Source: Mariannaea sp. PMI_226 (taxonomy: Eukaryota; Ascomycota; Sordariomycetes; Hypocreales; Nectriaceae). Taken from it: 64,000 nt of DNA. Shown here piece after piece: positions 9,169 to 20,800 of this stretch. The translations under genes were made by a program, and so were the position numbers. The notes beneath the pieces were generated by a model. It was not told where the DNA came from. It saw only the letters and a list, made by a program, of their open reading frames with translations, and did not search any database. Within the stretch, counting starts at the first letter, position 1. Each line of letters opens with the position of its first letter. The stretch lies in contig JANFOG010000004.1 of NCBI GenBank assembly GCA_024336345.1, forward strand, positions 2,294,001 through 2,358,000, in the 5' to 3' direction.

Positions 9169-11301
9169 ATGCATCGCTTGTTACTGAGATCACGGCCAAT
9201 CTCTGGCATATTTTTAAGGCTTCGGTCCAGAGAACCCGGTGCTTCCCTCTTCAATCGTCCGACGACGGCCCCTGGGATTCGCAACCCTCTACTTCCCCCG
9301 CGACAGTCACAATTCTGGCAAGCGATATCTACCACGTCAAAGATGGCTGGCGATTCGGTACCTACAGAGGTGGTCGAGCATGATGGAAAGCAGTACCGAA
9401 CTGTGAAAGAAGGAAAGGCGACTATTCTCGTGCCACAGGGCGCCAAGATAGGCGAGGATCGCGGCGAGGTTCAGCAGGTCTTCTACAATCCTATTCAGCA
9501 ATACAACAGAGATCTTTCCGTTCTTGCAATTAAGACATACGGAGAAGACGTTCTGGAAAAACGACGTGAGCAATATGACGCACGAATGGCAAAGGGAGGA
9601 AAGAAACGAAAGCGAGAGGATGATGAGCAGAAGCCCACGGGAAACCCCGCCGACACCGAAACGATTGCGCCCCCAACCGAGCCGGAGGTTCCAGCACAGC
9701 CAAAGTCTGATGGTATCGAGAAGAGCCGTCTAGGGGATTCCCATAAAATTCAGTTCAAGATGCTTGATGCGCTTTCGGCCTCAGGGCTTCGGGCTCTGCG
9801 ATATGCCCACGAACTGCCGTTTGTGACCTCCATCAAGGCGAACGATCTGTCGGATTCCGCAGCTGAGACGATCAAGATGAACGTGGTTCATAATGGATTG
9901 GAGGAAAAGATCACTGTCACTCAAGGCGATGCCCTTGCTCATATGTACAGGGCGATTGCAGACGATTTGTCGAACAGAGACCGGTCTGGAAACACCAGCA
10001 GAGCTAATAAGTTCGATGTCATTGATCTTGATCCCTATGGCACAGCTGCGCCCTTCTTTGATGCTGCCGTTCAAGCTGTACGGGACGACGGCGGCCTTCT
10101 TTGCATCACTTGCACAGACAGCGCTGTGTGGGCAGGACACAGCTACTGCGAGAAGACCTACGCGTTGTATGGAGGAATTCCTATCAAGGGCATGCATTCA
10201 CATGAAGCTGGACTGCGACTTGTCCTCAACGCCATTGCCACCTCTGCGGCACGCTATGGTTTGACAATCGAGCCTCTTCTATCACTATCCATTGATTTTT
10301 ACACCAAATTCTTCGTCCGGGTCACCAAGTCGCCCCAATCTGTCAAATTTCTCGCCGCTAAGACGATGCTGGTCTACAGCTGCGATCAGGGTTGCGGGGC
10401 ATGGCAAACGCAACCTCTTCTGAAGAGCAAGCCTTCGCCAAACAAGAAGGGCACTGGCGCATTCTACAAGCACACTATGGCACAGGGACCGACGTCAGAT
10501 CGACTTTGCCACCACTGCGGATTCAAGATGCACATTAGCGGTCCCATGTATGGGGGCCACATACACTCGCCCGATTTCATCCTACGGCTCCTGAAGCAAA
10601 TCCCTGATGCAGATAAGTCAGTATATGGCACCTTGCCCAGACTTGAGGGTATGCTTCGAACAGCCCTTGAGGAGCATCTACCCGGACCAGAGGTCACAGA
10701 GCCAGTTGACCCCAGAGATGCGGAGCGTGCAGCTTATGATCATTACCCTTTCTTTGTCATCCCGAGCAAACTGGCAACTGTGCTTAGCTGCTCCACCCCA
10801 AGCGAAAATATGTTCAGGGGAGCACTGATTCATCTTGGATACCGGGCCAGCCGAAGCCACTGTCGCCCAGGAAGCATCAAGACGGATGCTCCCTGGGAGA
10901 CCATTTGGTGGGTGATGACTGAGTGGATTCGACAGAAGTCTCCTATCAAGGAGGCCAACATCAAGACAACGAGTGCAGCATGGAAGATCCTAAAGGATGC
11001 TGGAATTGTTGGGCGCGAGGATGCTGAGCCCGCTGATGTGCCATCTAAGAGCGAAGGTACCGAGATGGAAGGCGTCGAACAAGAAGGATCATCTTCAGCA
11101 GACAACAAGGCGACCCAATCTGGAAAGGCACCATTCGGAAATGGGGCTGTTACTTCAGAGGAGTTGGAGTTGCGTAAAACGCTTGTGTTCAATGACGAGC
11201 TGGTTCGAGCGGGTAGCCGACCCCGAGAGCAAAAGTATGTACGCTATCAAATGAATCCAAGGGATAACTGGGGACCTATGTCCAAGGCCAGCAGCCGATA
11301 G
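9169..11301 (+). CDS. trm1: tRNA (guanine26-N2)-dimethyltransferase Trm1
   Basis: Single exon; 710 aa from the ATG at 9169. The N-terminal 58 residues are rich in Arg, Leu and Ser with few acids, a probable mitochondrial presequence; a second in-frame ATG at 9343 (MAGDSVPTE) starts a 652-aa form beginning just before the conserved VVEHDGKQYRTVKEGKATIL. Yeast Trm1 also serves nucleus and mitochondria. The class I methyltransferase core shows DALSASGLRALRYA (SAM site), DVIDLDPYGTAAPF (catalytic DPYG), CTDSAVWAG and a C-terminal part with CDQGCGAW and CHHCGF cysteine pairs. A KKRKRED stretch near residue 143 could be a nuclear signal. Makes m2,2G26 in tRNAs using S-adenosylmethionine. No intron. 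Confidence 0.95.
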   Translation: MHRLLLRSRPISGIFLRLRSREPGASLFNRPTTAPGIRNPLLPPRQSQFWQAISTTSKMAGDSVPTEVVEHDGKQYRTVKEGKATILVPQGAKIGEDRGEVQQVFYNPIQQYNRDLSVLAIKTYGEDVLEKRREQYDARMAKGGKKRKREDDEQKPTGNPADTETIAPPTEPEVPAQPKSDGIEKSRLGDSHKIQFKMLDALSASGLRALRYAHELPFVTSIKANDLSDSAAETIKMNVVHNGLEEKITVTQGDALAHMYRAIADDLSNRDRSGNTSRANKFDVIDLDPYGTAAPFFDAAVQAVRDDGGLLCITCTDSAVWAGHSYCEKTYALYGGIPIKGMHSHEAGLRLVLNAIATSAARYGLTIEPLLSLSIDFYTKFFVRVTKSPQSVKFLAAKTMLVYSCDQGCGAWQTQPLLKSKPSPNKKGTGAFYKHTMAQGPTSDRLCHHCGFKMHISGPMYGGHIHSPDFILRLLKQIPDADKSVYGTLPRLEGMLRTALEEHLPGPEVTEPVDPRDAERAAYDHYPFFVIPSKLATVLSCSTPSENMFRGALIHLGYRASRSHCRPGSIKTDAPWETIWWVMTEWIRQKSPIKEANIKTTSAAWKILKDAGIVGREDAEPADVPSKSEGTEMEGVEQEGSSSADNKATQSGKAPFGNGAVTSEELELRKTLVFNDELVRAGSRPREQKYVRYQMNPRDNWGPMSKASSR

Positions 11302-11914
11302 ACTGAAGGTGGGAATAAGATGGAGTTGGGGGGGTGAAAAGGAAAGGGAGAGAGCGTGACGAAAGAGAACAAGAGTGAAAAAGGAGCATAAAGAAAAGGG
11401 GAGGGAAGATAAAATAAAATGAGGGGTGCATCTCGGATTCGATTTTGGATAGGTTTTTGGTGTTGAGATGGCGTCATCTGGATCAGTTATGCAGAGTATT
11501 CTATCAGGGATAAATAAAAGAGAAGCCCCACTACCACGAGAGCCTGGGCAAACCTGAGAAATAGAAGCAAATCGGCGATGAATTCTGGACTTTCTACCTG
11601 CAACTCTCTGCCTACAATCAACTGGTTCATGACCTAGTCTACCGCTCTTGGGCAGTACTGCACGCACAGCAACCTCCCGCACTGCTACATGCCTTATTAA
11701 TTGCTAGCGGCCCACTTCAACACCAAGCACACATACATGCTCACACTCACACCTCCAGTCATCTCTGCTCTCTGTCTCTCTTCTCTCTCTCAAAACTGTG
11801 CCCCGAATTGCATTCGCAATTTTGCTGCTCTGTTTTTTTTGTTCCATCTTCGCCCTGAACCATTACTGCTCATCTAAATTCGATTCCACTCGCTCTGATC
11901 AATATACTCACACA
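11302..11914. other. Intergenic region Trm1 / DAGK-like gene
   Basis: About 610 bp, both flanking genes on the plus strand. The first part is purine-rich; the last 150 bp are CT-rich (TCTCTCTGTCTCTC), typical of fungal core promoters, ending in the context cacacaATGagc. No ORF. Confidence 0.4.
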
Positions 11915-13384
11915 ATGAGCTCCGCAAAGTCTCGGGCCCATCTTCAAGATGTCGTCCAGGTAGATAATGTTGCATTCACGGCCAGCAATCTGACATGGAC
12001 ACGAGCCGGCACATCCGAACAGGTTAATTGCAACAAACTCCTCTTCATTCTGGAGTCACCATTTACACAGACCTCGGCCCAGGAATTTTTGTTTTGTTTT
12101 CTAAAAGAGGCTCCCGAAGACACCGACAAGCCATATCGTCTATCCTTGTTCAAGGCTGCCAATATACCCGCAGAGTCATTGCAGCAATATGTCATCAAAG
12201 AACTGCCACCATATCTCATCCATGGTAGCACCAACGAAGTCGATATCATTGTATCCACAAAATCTGGCACGGGGCTTGCTTTGAAAGTCTGGCAAGAGGT
12301 CCTTGAACCTCTCTGGGAAGTGGTTGCAACATATCTTGGTGGTCATGATATACAGCAAGAGACTAGCCACCAGCATTACCTTCTCACCGTTACGAAGGAC
12401 GCAGAGACTATTCGGGACTTTTCGAAGAAACTCTGGGCCTCAGCCACTCACAGTGCAAAGCCAAGAACAATCCTGCTCCTCAGCGGAGATGGTGGAGTGG
12501 TCGACCTGCTGAACGGATCTGAAAAGGACGCTTCCCACCAAACATTACCATTGATGGCCGTGCTTCCCCTAGGCACAGGAAATGCAGTGTTTCATTCAAT
12601 ACACAAACCTCTATACGCAAGCCCCGGCCCGACGCCGCTCGTCCATGGACTCCGCACTCTCCTTCAGGGAGCTCCGGCTGATCTCCCGATTTTTCAGGCT
12701 TCGTTCTCTCCTGGCTCTCGCATTGTCTCCTTTGCGGATAAAATGAACGGAACTGCAAATGCCAGCAGTGAGTCCGACTTCTTGAAAGAAGAGTCATCTG
12801 TTTCTCAACTCAATGGCTCCATTGTGGCCAGCTACGGCTTCCATGCCAGTATTGTCTACGAGAGCGACACACCCGAGTACCGCGTCCACGGAGACAAGCG
12901 CTTTCAAATGGTCGCCAAGGAACTGCTGGAGGAGTCTCACCCGTACGCGGCCCAGGTCTCGATTCGTCGTCCTGGAGCCTCGGAGTTTGAGACCATCCCG
13001 CGCGATACGCACGCATACGTGCTTGCCACGCTTGTGTCTAACCTAGAGCGCGCCTTCACCATATCTCCTGCGAGCAAGCCTCTTGGAGGCCATCTGAGAC
13101 TCGTTCACTTTGGGCCCATAGGTGGCCAGCGGACGATGGACGTGATGATGAAAGCCTACGATTCGGGAAAACACGTGGGAATGGAGTGGGATGACGGCGA
13201 AAAGGTCGGGTACGATGAGGTCGATGAGGTTCGCGTGGTTGTTCGAGAAGACAATGAACGGTGGCGCAAGGTATGCATCGATGGTACTATTGTGGATATT
13301 CCCAACGGCGGACATATGAGCGTCAGGGTGCTAGAGCGCGGTCCGTTAAAGGTCTTAGTGAACCCCAAGGTGTTGACCGATTGA
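11915..13384 (+). CDS. Diacylglycerol/sphingoid-base kinase-like protein (DAGK catalytic domain)
   Basis: Single exon, 489 aa from the first in-frame ATG; the open frame upstream has no ATG. The DAGK_cat core shows LLLSGDGGVVDLLNG (about residues 188-202, equivalent to the GGDG nucleotide loop) and VLPLGTGNAVFHS (about 218-230). A C-terminal accessory domain includes ASYGFHASIVYESD and DGTIVDIPNGGHMSV, as in LCB kinases and bacterial YegS-type lipid kinases. It probably phosphorylates a long-chain base or diacylglycerol, but the substrate cannot be told from sequence. No membrane segment seen. It converges on the ABCF gene, with only 116 bp between stops, so the 3' UTRs probably overlap. Confidence 0.82.
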   Translation: MSSAKSRAHLQDVVQVDNVAFTASNLTWTRAGTSEQVNCNKLLFILESPFTQTSAQEFLFCFLKEAPEDTDKPYRLSLFKAANIPAESLQQYVIKELPPYLIHGSTNEVDIIVSTKSGTGLALKVWQEVLEPLWEVVATYLGGHDIQQETSHQHYLLTVTKDAETIRDFSKKLWASATHSAKPRTILLLSGDGGVVDLLNGSEKDASHQTLPLMAVLPLGTGNAVFHSIHKPLYASPGPTPLVHGLRTLLQGAPADLPIFQASFSPGSRIVSFADKMNGTANASSESDFLKEESSVSQLNGSIVASYGFHASIVYESDTPEYRVHGDKRFQMVAKELLEESHPYAAQVSIRRPGASEFETIPRDTHAYVLATLVSNLERAFTISPASKPLGGHLRLVHFGPIGGQRTMDVMMKAYDSGKHVGMEWDDGEKVGYDEVDEVRVVVREDNERWRKVCIDGTIVDIPNGGHMSVRVLERGPLKVLVNPKVLTD

Positions 13385-13500
13385 AGAGGCGGTGGGATTC
13401 AGCATGAAAATAATATAGATAGATAGCGCCTTGGATGTGACACAACACGATAGAGATATGGTTCCCGTCACTACGATTCCTATCTGCTTCCTGTAGAGAC

Positions 13501-16009
13501 TTACTCTGCGAGCAGTTTCCTGGCCCTCTTCTCCATGAGTTGCTCAAACTGCTCTACACCCTTCTCCAACACAGTCATTTTGCCTCCCTTTAGCCTATAC
13601 ACAACTCGCCTCCTCATTATCTCTTCCTCTTCATCTTCATCGTCTTCATCTTCGTCCTCTTCATCTCGTATTCCTTCAATTACACCTCGCATGAACCAAC
13701 GGTCATGGCTCACCAGAATCACAGCGCCCTCCCAATCGCGGAGAGCCTCACGCAAAGCCGTCACGGTCTCGTAATCCAGGTGTGTAGTGACCTCATCGAG
13801 GATCAAACAGTGGGGGTGGCGCATAAACAAGCGCGCCAGCTCGAGCCGGACGACTTGGCCTCCGGAGAGCTTCATCACTGGTATATCGGAGGCGATGCGT
13901 CCTGGCAATCCGACCTTTCCAAGCAAACCCCTCAGATCTCCTTCGCTAAGCTCTTCTGTAACATCTTCAGCCTCGCGTGTGAGCAGGCCCAGCGCAGTGA
14001 GGGTTGGCTCTGCGCGACCGAGGGTCTGTAAGTCCTCGACGGCATGCTGGGAGTAATATCCGAGCTTGAGACGAGGGTGGTTCGCGATGGTGCCCGAGGT
14101 TGGACGAGTCTTCTCGACGAGCATCTTGATAAGAGTGGATTTGCCTGCACCGTTGAGGCCAAGAATGCCCACGCGGTCGCCCATGCCAACAGAGATTGTG
14201 ATATCCTGAACGATAAGAGGCGTCTTGGCGGAGTATCTGAAAGCCACGTTTTCCAGTGATATGAGGGATCCAGGGAAACGAAGGTCTGGTGGCTCTGGAA
14301 GATACATGACGACGGGTCGATCCTCGGGAGGAATATCGATGTCCTCCCGCGAAGTCAGAAAGAACCCGACGAGCTCCCGGTTTAGCTTGAAACGGCCACC
14401 GCGGTGGTTGACTTGCATTCCCCAACGATCATCAAGCTTCTTTTGGCGAGACTTTGCCTGACGAAGCTTATTCTGGTCATCATTGGCCTTACCAGCTTTC
14501 ATGTTTGCGGCAATCGACTTTTCAATGTGTGCCTTTTGCTTGTCCTGTGCTTCCTTCATCTTCGTCAGCCAGAGCTTGCGTTCTGACTGAGATTTCTCGT
14601 AGGTTGGCAGGTCGCCGTGAAAGTAGGTTAGCTGCTTATCCTTGAGGATTATGAGGTCGGTGCAGACTGAGATGAAGTCACGATCGTGGGAAACTAAAAT
14701 AAGGGTGGGGGGGCAGTCGGTGTCCTCGAGTCCCTGGAGGTAACGCTGCAGCCAAACGATACCCAGAAGATCGAGATAGTTAGTTGGCTCATCGAGGATG
14801 AGGATGTCCGACTCTTGAAGCAGAGCCGTGGCGAGGGCAGCTCGCATATGCCACCCTCCAGACAGGCTGGTAATGGGCTTCTTCATAAGAGCATCTGTAA
14901 ATCCAAGACCAGTCAGGATCTTCTTTGCTCTAGACTCAATCTCAGCGACTCGAGCAGGGTCAATCTGAATCTGGAGATCGGCAAGCATATCGATGGCCTC
15001 TTGAGTCTCAGTCTGAAGGGTTTCGGCTGTGATTTCTTCATTTGATTGCTCAATACTGGGTTCATCCTTTTTGTTAGAGGTCAAGGTTGTCTCGTAAAAT
15101 TAGAGGCTTTTCACATACAGGGCGCTGGATTCGGCGACGACTTTCTCGAAGGCCACTAGGGCTTTACGTGCTTGTAAGCCACGAGCGCCACTACGAAGAC
15201 GAGCATCCTTGTCAAGACGGAAGAGACGCTGCTGGTGCCGATGATGCTTGAGCTGCCTCAAGGCTCGGACTGGGGCATAAGAGTCGGATGCATTGACGCC
15301 CTCGGACAAGACTGTTTTGGGAGGTGTAAGTGATGAGAAGTGATGAGAACCACACTAAATTTGGGGATGTTGTAGATTTTGGTGGTATATACCTTTGATT
15401 TCCTGCTCCACAGCCTGCTTTGCTGTGGCTCGCTCAATTACCTCATCCAAGGTGGTGGCCTGGCCATTTTCAGACTCAGGTTTTCCGTCCGGTTTCTCAT
15501 CGACAAGTCGGGATTGCTGAAGGATTGCAATTCGAGTCCCCTCAGGAATACCGGGAATGAGCTTCTCGGCAATGGCTTTGAGAAGCGCTGGATGAAAAAA
15601 ATGGGCATGTTAACGAGGTCCTTGACTGCTTGATGAAGACGGGGGGGGAATGGGTTGGGGGGGTTAGCCATACTAGATTTTCCTGTTCCGTTACGACCAA
15701 CGAGGGCATATCGCTGGCCTTCATTCAGCTTGAGCTTAGTTCCAGCAAGAATCTCGATGCCCTCGGCTTTGGCCTTCGATCTGCCCTTTGCCGAAGGTTT
15801 TCCAGTGGATTTGCCTCCCGAGGTGACGGTGATGGTGACGGCGTCAATTTCCAGCTGAATAGACTGTTAGCTCCGAATCTAGATTGCAGGGGGGTTCGCT
15901 GTCCATTCAAGTGGCTGACCTCACGATAATTGGGTGACTCGATATGGAACCGTGTCTGCTTGGAAGTGCAGAGGATGGTTGATACGGACTCGGAGGCCAT
16001 GGACGTCAT
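13501..16009 (-). CDS. ABCF-family ATPase with two ABC domains
   Basis: Five exons: 16009-15920, 15854-15674, 15587-15393, 15311-15115, 15066-13501; joined length 2229 nt, 742 aa. First ABC domain: VGRNGTGKST Walker A split by intron 2 (about residues 82-91), SLSGGWHMR signature, ILILDEPTNYLDLLG Walker B. A charged linker rich in Lys and Gln follows (WLTKMKEAQDKQKAH). Second domain: GLNGAGKST, KLSGGQVVRLELARL, LDEVTTHLD. No transmembrane segment, so this is a soluble ABCF protein of the ribosome/translation type rather than a transporter. A very acidic tract of alternating Asp and Glu near the C-terminus is encoded by a TCATCTTC-type repeat. The last intron uses donor GTGAAA; the stronger GTATGT 4 nt upstream breaks the frame. 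It is not clearly Arb1, Gcn20 or New1, and its exact role is unknown. Confidence 0.88.
13619..13672. repeat. Imperfect TCATCTTC/GTCCTC repeat inside ABCF coding sequence
   Basis: Short imperfect trinucleotide-based repeat encoding the acidic Asp/Glu tract near the C-terminus of the ABCF protein on the minus strand. Likely length-variable between strains. Confidence 0.8.
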
Positions 16010-17802
16010 TTTTGCGGGAGGGGGGGTGCAGACCAGGGGAAGACAAGGATTATGCGACTCAGGGTATTCAGGTGCGATTACTTTGTAAACGAGGCTGAAA
16101 TCAGGAATCAAGAAGGCAAGATAGTAAACCGAAAGGCAAATACGATAGGAAACCGCAATGCAACGAATGAACAACGAGGGAAAAGAGATGAGTTCTCTTT
16201 TTGAAAGAAAAACGTCGCTCTGCTGGAGTCTTTTCGTCTTGATATAATGAACTCGAATTGAAGCCAGTGCGCGGCAATTTGGTCGGAATGATGTTGGAGT
16301 TCTACATAATAATTATAACCTCGCGCTTTGATCTCTCCCGCGGCTAGACACAAACAGGTCTTTTTTCTCTTCTCTGCACAAACTTCCAGCTGGTACTGAT
16401 TTCATTGGTGGCGAGTGGAATGATGGGCCTCTGGTGCGGGAAACATGGTCGCCTCCCTCATTTAGTTGATCGATCGATGTGTCGTCAGGCGGGTGACTCA
16501 CGCCGAGTGACTCGCTAATAGTAATTGAGTAGGTCCCTTCTACTGCAGTGCCAAGTGCCTACGCCCCCGTCTGTCTTTTGCCTTTTGTCTTTCGCCGTTG
16601 GTATTCACGCTCAGTGGGTATTTTTATTGTGCTGTCCCTTTTTTGGAGTGTGGCTCACTGTAAAAAATGTCTCCCCACATGGTTGAATCATTCTTCAACA
16701 GTCATTTTTTTCCCGTTTGTTTGTTTTGGGGATTCTGTTTCTTCTAAGATGTAGATCCTTTTGGTTGCTCATTTCAATCATCTGTTTAGAGGCTACAGGT
16801 TAGCAGTGGATCATGTTGGGATCCATCTCACAACCCCAAGTGGAAGAGGGGAAGGGGAGAGCAAATATCAATTAAGGCACCGAATTAACATGTATCCAAA
16901 GTGTCTGCATGAAAATATTGAAGCTGCTAAATGCCATTTAAAAAATCTATATAAACAGGTCTTTCCACCTCTTTTTCCGTCGCAATATATCACTTCTGTA
17001 GAGAACAGCCTTTGGTGTGTAACCGTCAAGATAGGGAACCTTGGAAGCTAGGTACCTCTTAACTTATGGTATGTAGGTATTCCTATAGCGTCCTGACGAT
17101 TTATTGACGCAAAAAAAAAAAAAAAACACACACAGACTGTTATAATTTGATCGCGAGGCATATATATCTATAGCTAAGAAGACTTAACAGTAGCACGCTT
17201 GAAGTGACTAAGGTAAGCCGATCTGGCCAATCGCGTTTGCGCATAAAGTACATATCGACATAATCTACAGAGAGTTGGTGGTCCTGAATGCAGCTGTCCT
17301 CATGCTAATCTTGAGCGCTAATCTTGGCCTAATTTGTTAGGATTCCAAGGTATAGCAATAATTCCATCAAGTAGATTTGAGTCTGTTCACAGGGAGCAGA
17401 ACCATTGTCATTTTGTCATTAGCATGTAGCTACATAGTATGTGCTGTTTCATCATGCAAAATCAAATCAACCATGAGGGGGACAATATCCGCTGCCAACC
17501 CAACAAATAAAAAGACGGAAGCTAATCCAACTCATCCAACTAATTACCCCGTGTTTCTTAGCCACCTTCCTAATTCTCTCTGCTGCAATTTAGTCGTGTG
17601 TCTAAATTAAGGTGCACCTTGCAATAGCAGACGAAAGGAAGGCCCCTACAAATAAAAAGGGACCTTATTTCCGCCCTCGCTTCTACAAACGTCGTTCCTT
17701 CATCTATCCACACAATCTCATTCATTGTCCGAGAAATTCGCCGCGTATCCAAGCCATCTGTCTCGTGTGCATGTGTATGCCGTGTATGTGCGCATTGCGA
17801 AC
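16010..17802. promoter_or_regulatory. Divergent intergenic region between the ABCF and ABCC genes
   Basis: About 1.8 kb between two divergently transcribed ATPase genes. It contains a poly-A run at about 17110-17126 followed by a short CA stretch, and AT-rich DNA from 16860 to 17610. No ORF above 100 codons and no RNA gene recognised. Confidence 0.4.
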
Positions 17803-20800
17803 ATGAATACATCCGCATTCACATCCGCATCTGCTCCTCCTGACTGCCCGCCATATGCAGACGATGCCTTCGGCCCTGTAGTGGCTGCTGCGTGTCGAAA
17901 GGGTTTCGATTTCACCATCACCTTTGAGCAGTCCATTCTCGTTCTTTTGCCCGCTTCTTGTCTCCTCGTCGCAGCACCCTTTCGCCTCTTCCGTCTTCGC
18001 AATGCCCCGGTTAAGGTTACTGGCCATGGCCTTCGGCATCTAAAGTTGGTCAGTGGAATTTCCCCCCTCCTCCACCCACTCCCAGGCTGGAGTTAACACA
18101 TCAGCGTCTCAATGACCAGACCACTCTGGTCATTTTATCACTCCTGCAGCTCGTGCTCGCGGTGCTCTGGTCTGTTCACTCTCTCACCGCTCAGTTTCAT
18201 CGTGTGTCCATCGCTGCTGCATGTGTCTCCCTCGTCTCAAGTCTGATGGCATCTGCCCTCTCGTATGTTGAACATGTCAAATCTCCCCGCCCATCTTCGC
18301 TATTGAATGTCTTCCTCTTTGTATCCCTGCTGCTAGATGCTGCACTTCTTCGTACACTCTGGCTCCTCCCACTGGCCGTGGTTCGTGAATCTATCCCTGC
18401 AGTTTTTACGGCTGCCTTCTGCCTCAAGGCGATGCTCATCGTCCTCGAGGCATGGGACAAATCCCCGTACCTAGTGGCCGGTGCCGGCCCGTACGCACCG
18501 GAGGTCACGGCGGGTTTATATGCTCGGGCCGTATTTGCGTGGGTCACTCCGCTGCTGATGACAGGCTTTCGGAGGCTACTAAAGCCTGCAGACCTGTTTA
18601 CTCTGGATGAGGATATGTGCACGGCCGGCTTGAATAAGAGGTTTTGGAGGCACTGGCAAAAAGGTCTGGTTTTGCATCCCTATATAGTTATAATTCCATT
18701 TTTAAATGCTCGCCCAGAGCCTGTGAAATGCCATGTACTGACATGAGTTTCCTCTCAGTACCATCTAAATCATCTCATCGCCTCATAAGGTGCTGCGTTG
18801 TCACCCTGCGGTGGTCGCTTGTGGCTGTTGTTCTTCCGCGGCTGGCGCTACTTGCGTTCACCATCTGCCAACCTCTGGCCCTGAACCGATTTCTCACATA
18901 TATTGACGACAAATCTCAGCCTGATAGCGTTGGCTACGGTCTAGTCGCTTCTTACGGTCTCATCTACTTCGGCATCGCAACAACCCAAGCTCTCTATTGG
19001 CATCAAAATGGCCGCTCTGTCACTATGCTGCGAGGTGTTTTGGTATCAGCCGTCTTCTCCAAAGCAACCGAAACGAGCATTACGGCGACAGACGACTCCG
19101 CCGCCGTCACCCTCATGTCTTCTGATGTTAGTATTTACATATGATGAGTTGTGACTGAGACTGACTCGAAACATTTTTGTTTTAGGTCGACGTGATTGTT
19201 CGAGCAATTCGAGAGATGCACGAATTTTGGGCAAACACGATACAAATCGCCATCGCTACTTGGTTGCTCAGCGCCCAAATTGGCTATGCCGCCTCTGGGC
19301 CCATCATCGTTTCTGTCGTCGCCCTTCTCGTCACTGTGGGCGTTGCGCCTCTCGCGAGAAAGTATCGGGTTTCCTGGCTGGGAAATACCCAGAAGCGCGT
19401 TGGTAAGCATGTCTAGCATCTCACAACCAAGCGAGTGAGAACGAAAGAAAGAAAGAGAGAAAGCTCATGCTAAGACAAATCCCTTAGGAATAACTTCTGC
19501 AATGATCGGGCATATCAAAAGCATAAAAATGTCAGGCCTAGCAAAGATGCTTTCCGAAACAGTTGCAGAGCTGCGAGTAGATGAGGTAAAGTCATCTCAG
19601 CCGTTTCGCATCGTCAGCAGCATCACCTCCTCAGTAGCGCAGGTTCCTCTACTATTGGCACCTGTGGTAGCTTTTGCCATGTACCATGGCGTTGGTGGTA
19701 CAAAGTCCGGAGAGACTTTGGATGCAACCAGACTGTTTTCGGTCCTCTCACTGACTATTCTGCTCGCCCAACCTCTCTTCTGGATGTTCGAGTTGATCCT
19801 AGATATGAGTGCCGCCTTTGGGGCATTTGACAGGATCGAAAAGTTCCTGGTGCGGGAGACGCGCCGAGAATATCGCCAAATCCAGAATGAAGCAGTGCCC
19901 GAAACACCAGCTATGGACAATGATGGCTCAATCGAACTACAGTTGCTCAGAAACAACGACGCCCGAATGGCAACTGGTGAGTCGATTGGGAACTTAGCCA
20001 TTGATGTTCGGGACGCAACATTCGCATGGTCCACAGAACAGAGCATTCTGAAGAATGTGACTTTTGGGGTAGAGCATGGTCAATTCGTCTTGTTGCTCGG
20101 CCCTGTCGCTTCTGGCAAGAGCACATTGTTAAAAGGTCTTCTCGGAGAGGTCCCAAACAGTACTGGAACGATTCGCCTAGGAAGCAAGAATCTTTCATGG
20201 TGTGATCAAGAACCTTGGCTCTTGGTAGGTTCTTAAGCCTCATCACCGATGAAACTTTTCCCCAACTGACAGAAAATTGAAACAGAACAAGTCAATCCGC
20301 GACAACATTATTGGTTATTCTCATTTTGAGCCAAACTTTTACGACCTGGTCGTGCAGGCTTGTGATCTTGAGAGAGACTTCCAACAACTTCCAGACCGGG
20401 ACATGACGATAGTTGGAAGCAAGGGCCTTGCTCTAAGTGGTGGACAGAAACAGCGAGTTGTTCGTATATGATGAATCTTGCATAAACTGACATAGTCTAA
20501 CTTTCTTCCAGTCTTTGGCCCGGGCAGTGTATTCTCGACCCCAAGTCGCTCTTTTCGACGACATCTTCAGTGGCCTGGACAGCAATACCGCGCGCAGAAT
20601 CTTCAAGAATGTCTTCCACTCGGATGGTCTGCTGCGACAATGGGGTACCACAATAATCCTTGCCACCCATTCTTGTAAGTGCTCATCCTGAAACTACGTT
20701 CTCAAAGCTAACCATGCTTTAGCATTCTTTCTCCCGTCGGCAGACCGAATCATATGCCTTGGTACGGATGGCACTATCTCCGAGCAAGAGAGCTTCCACC

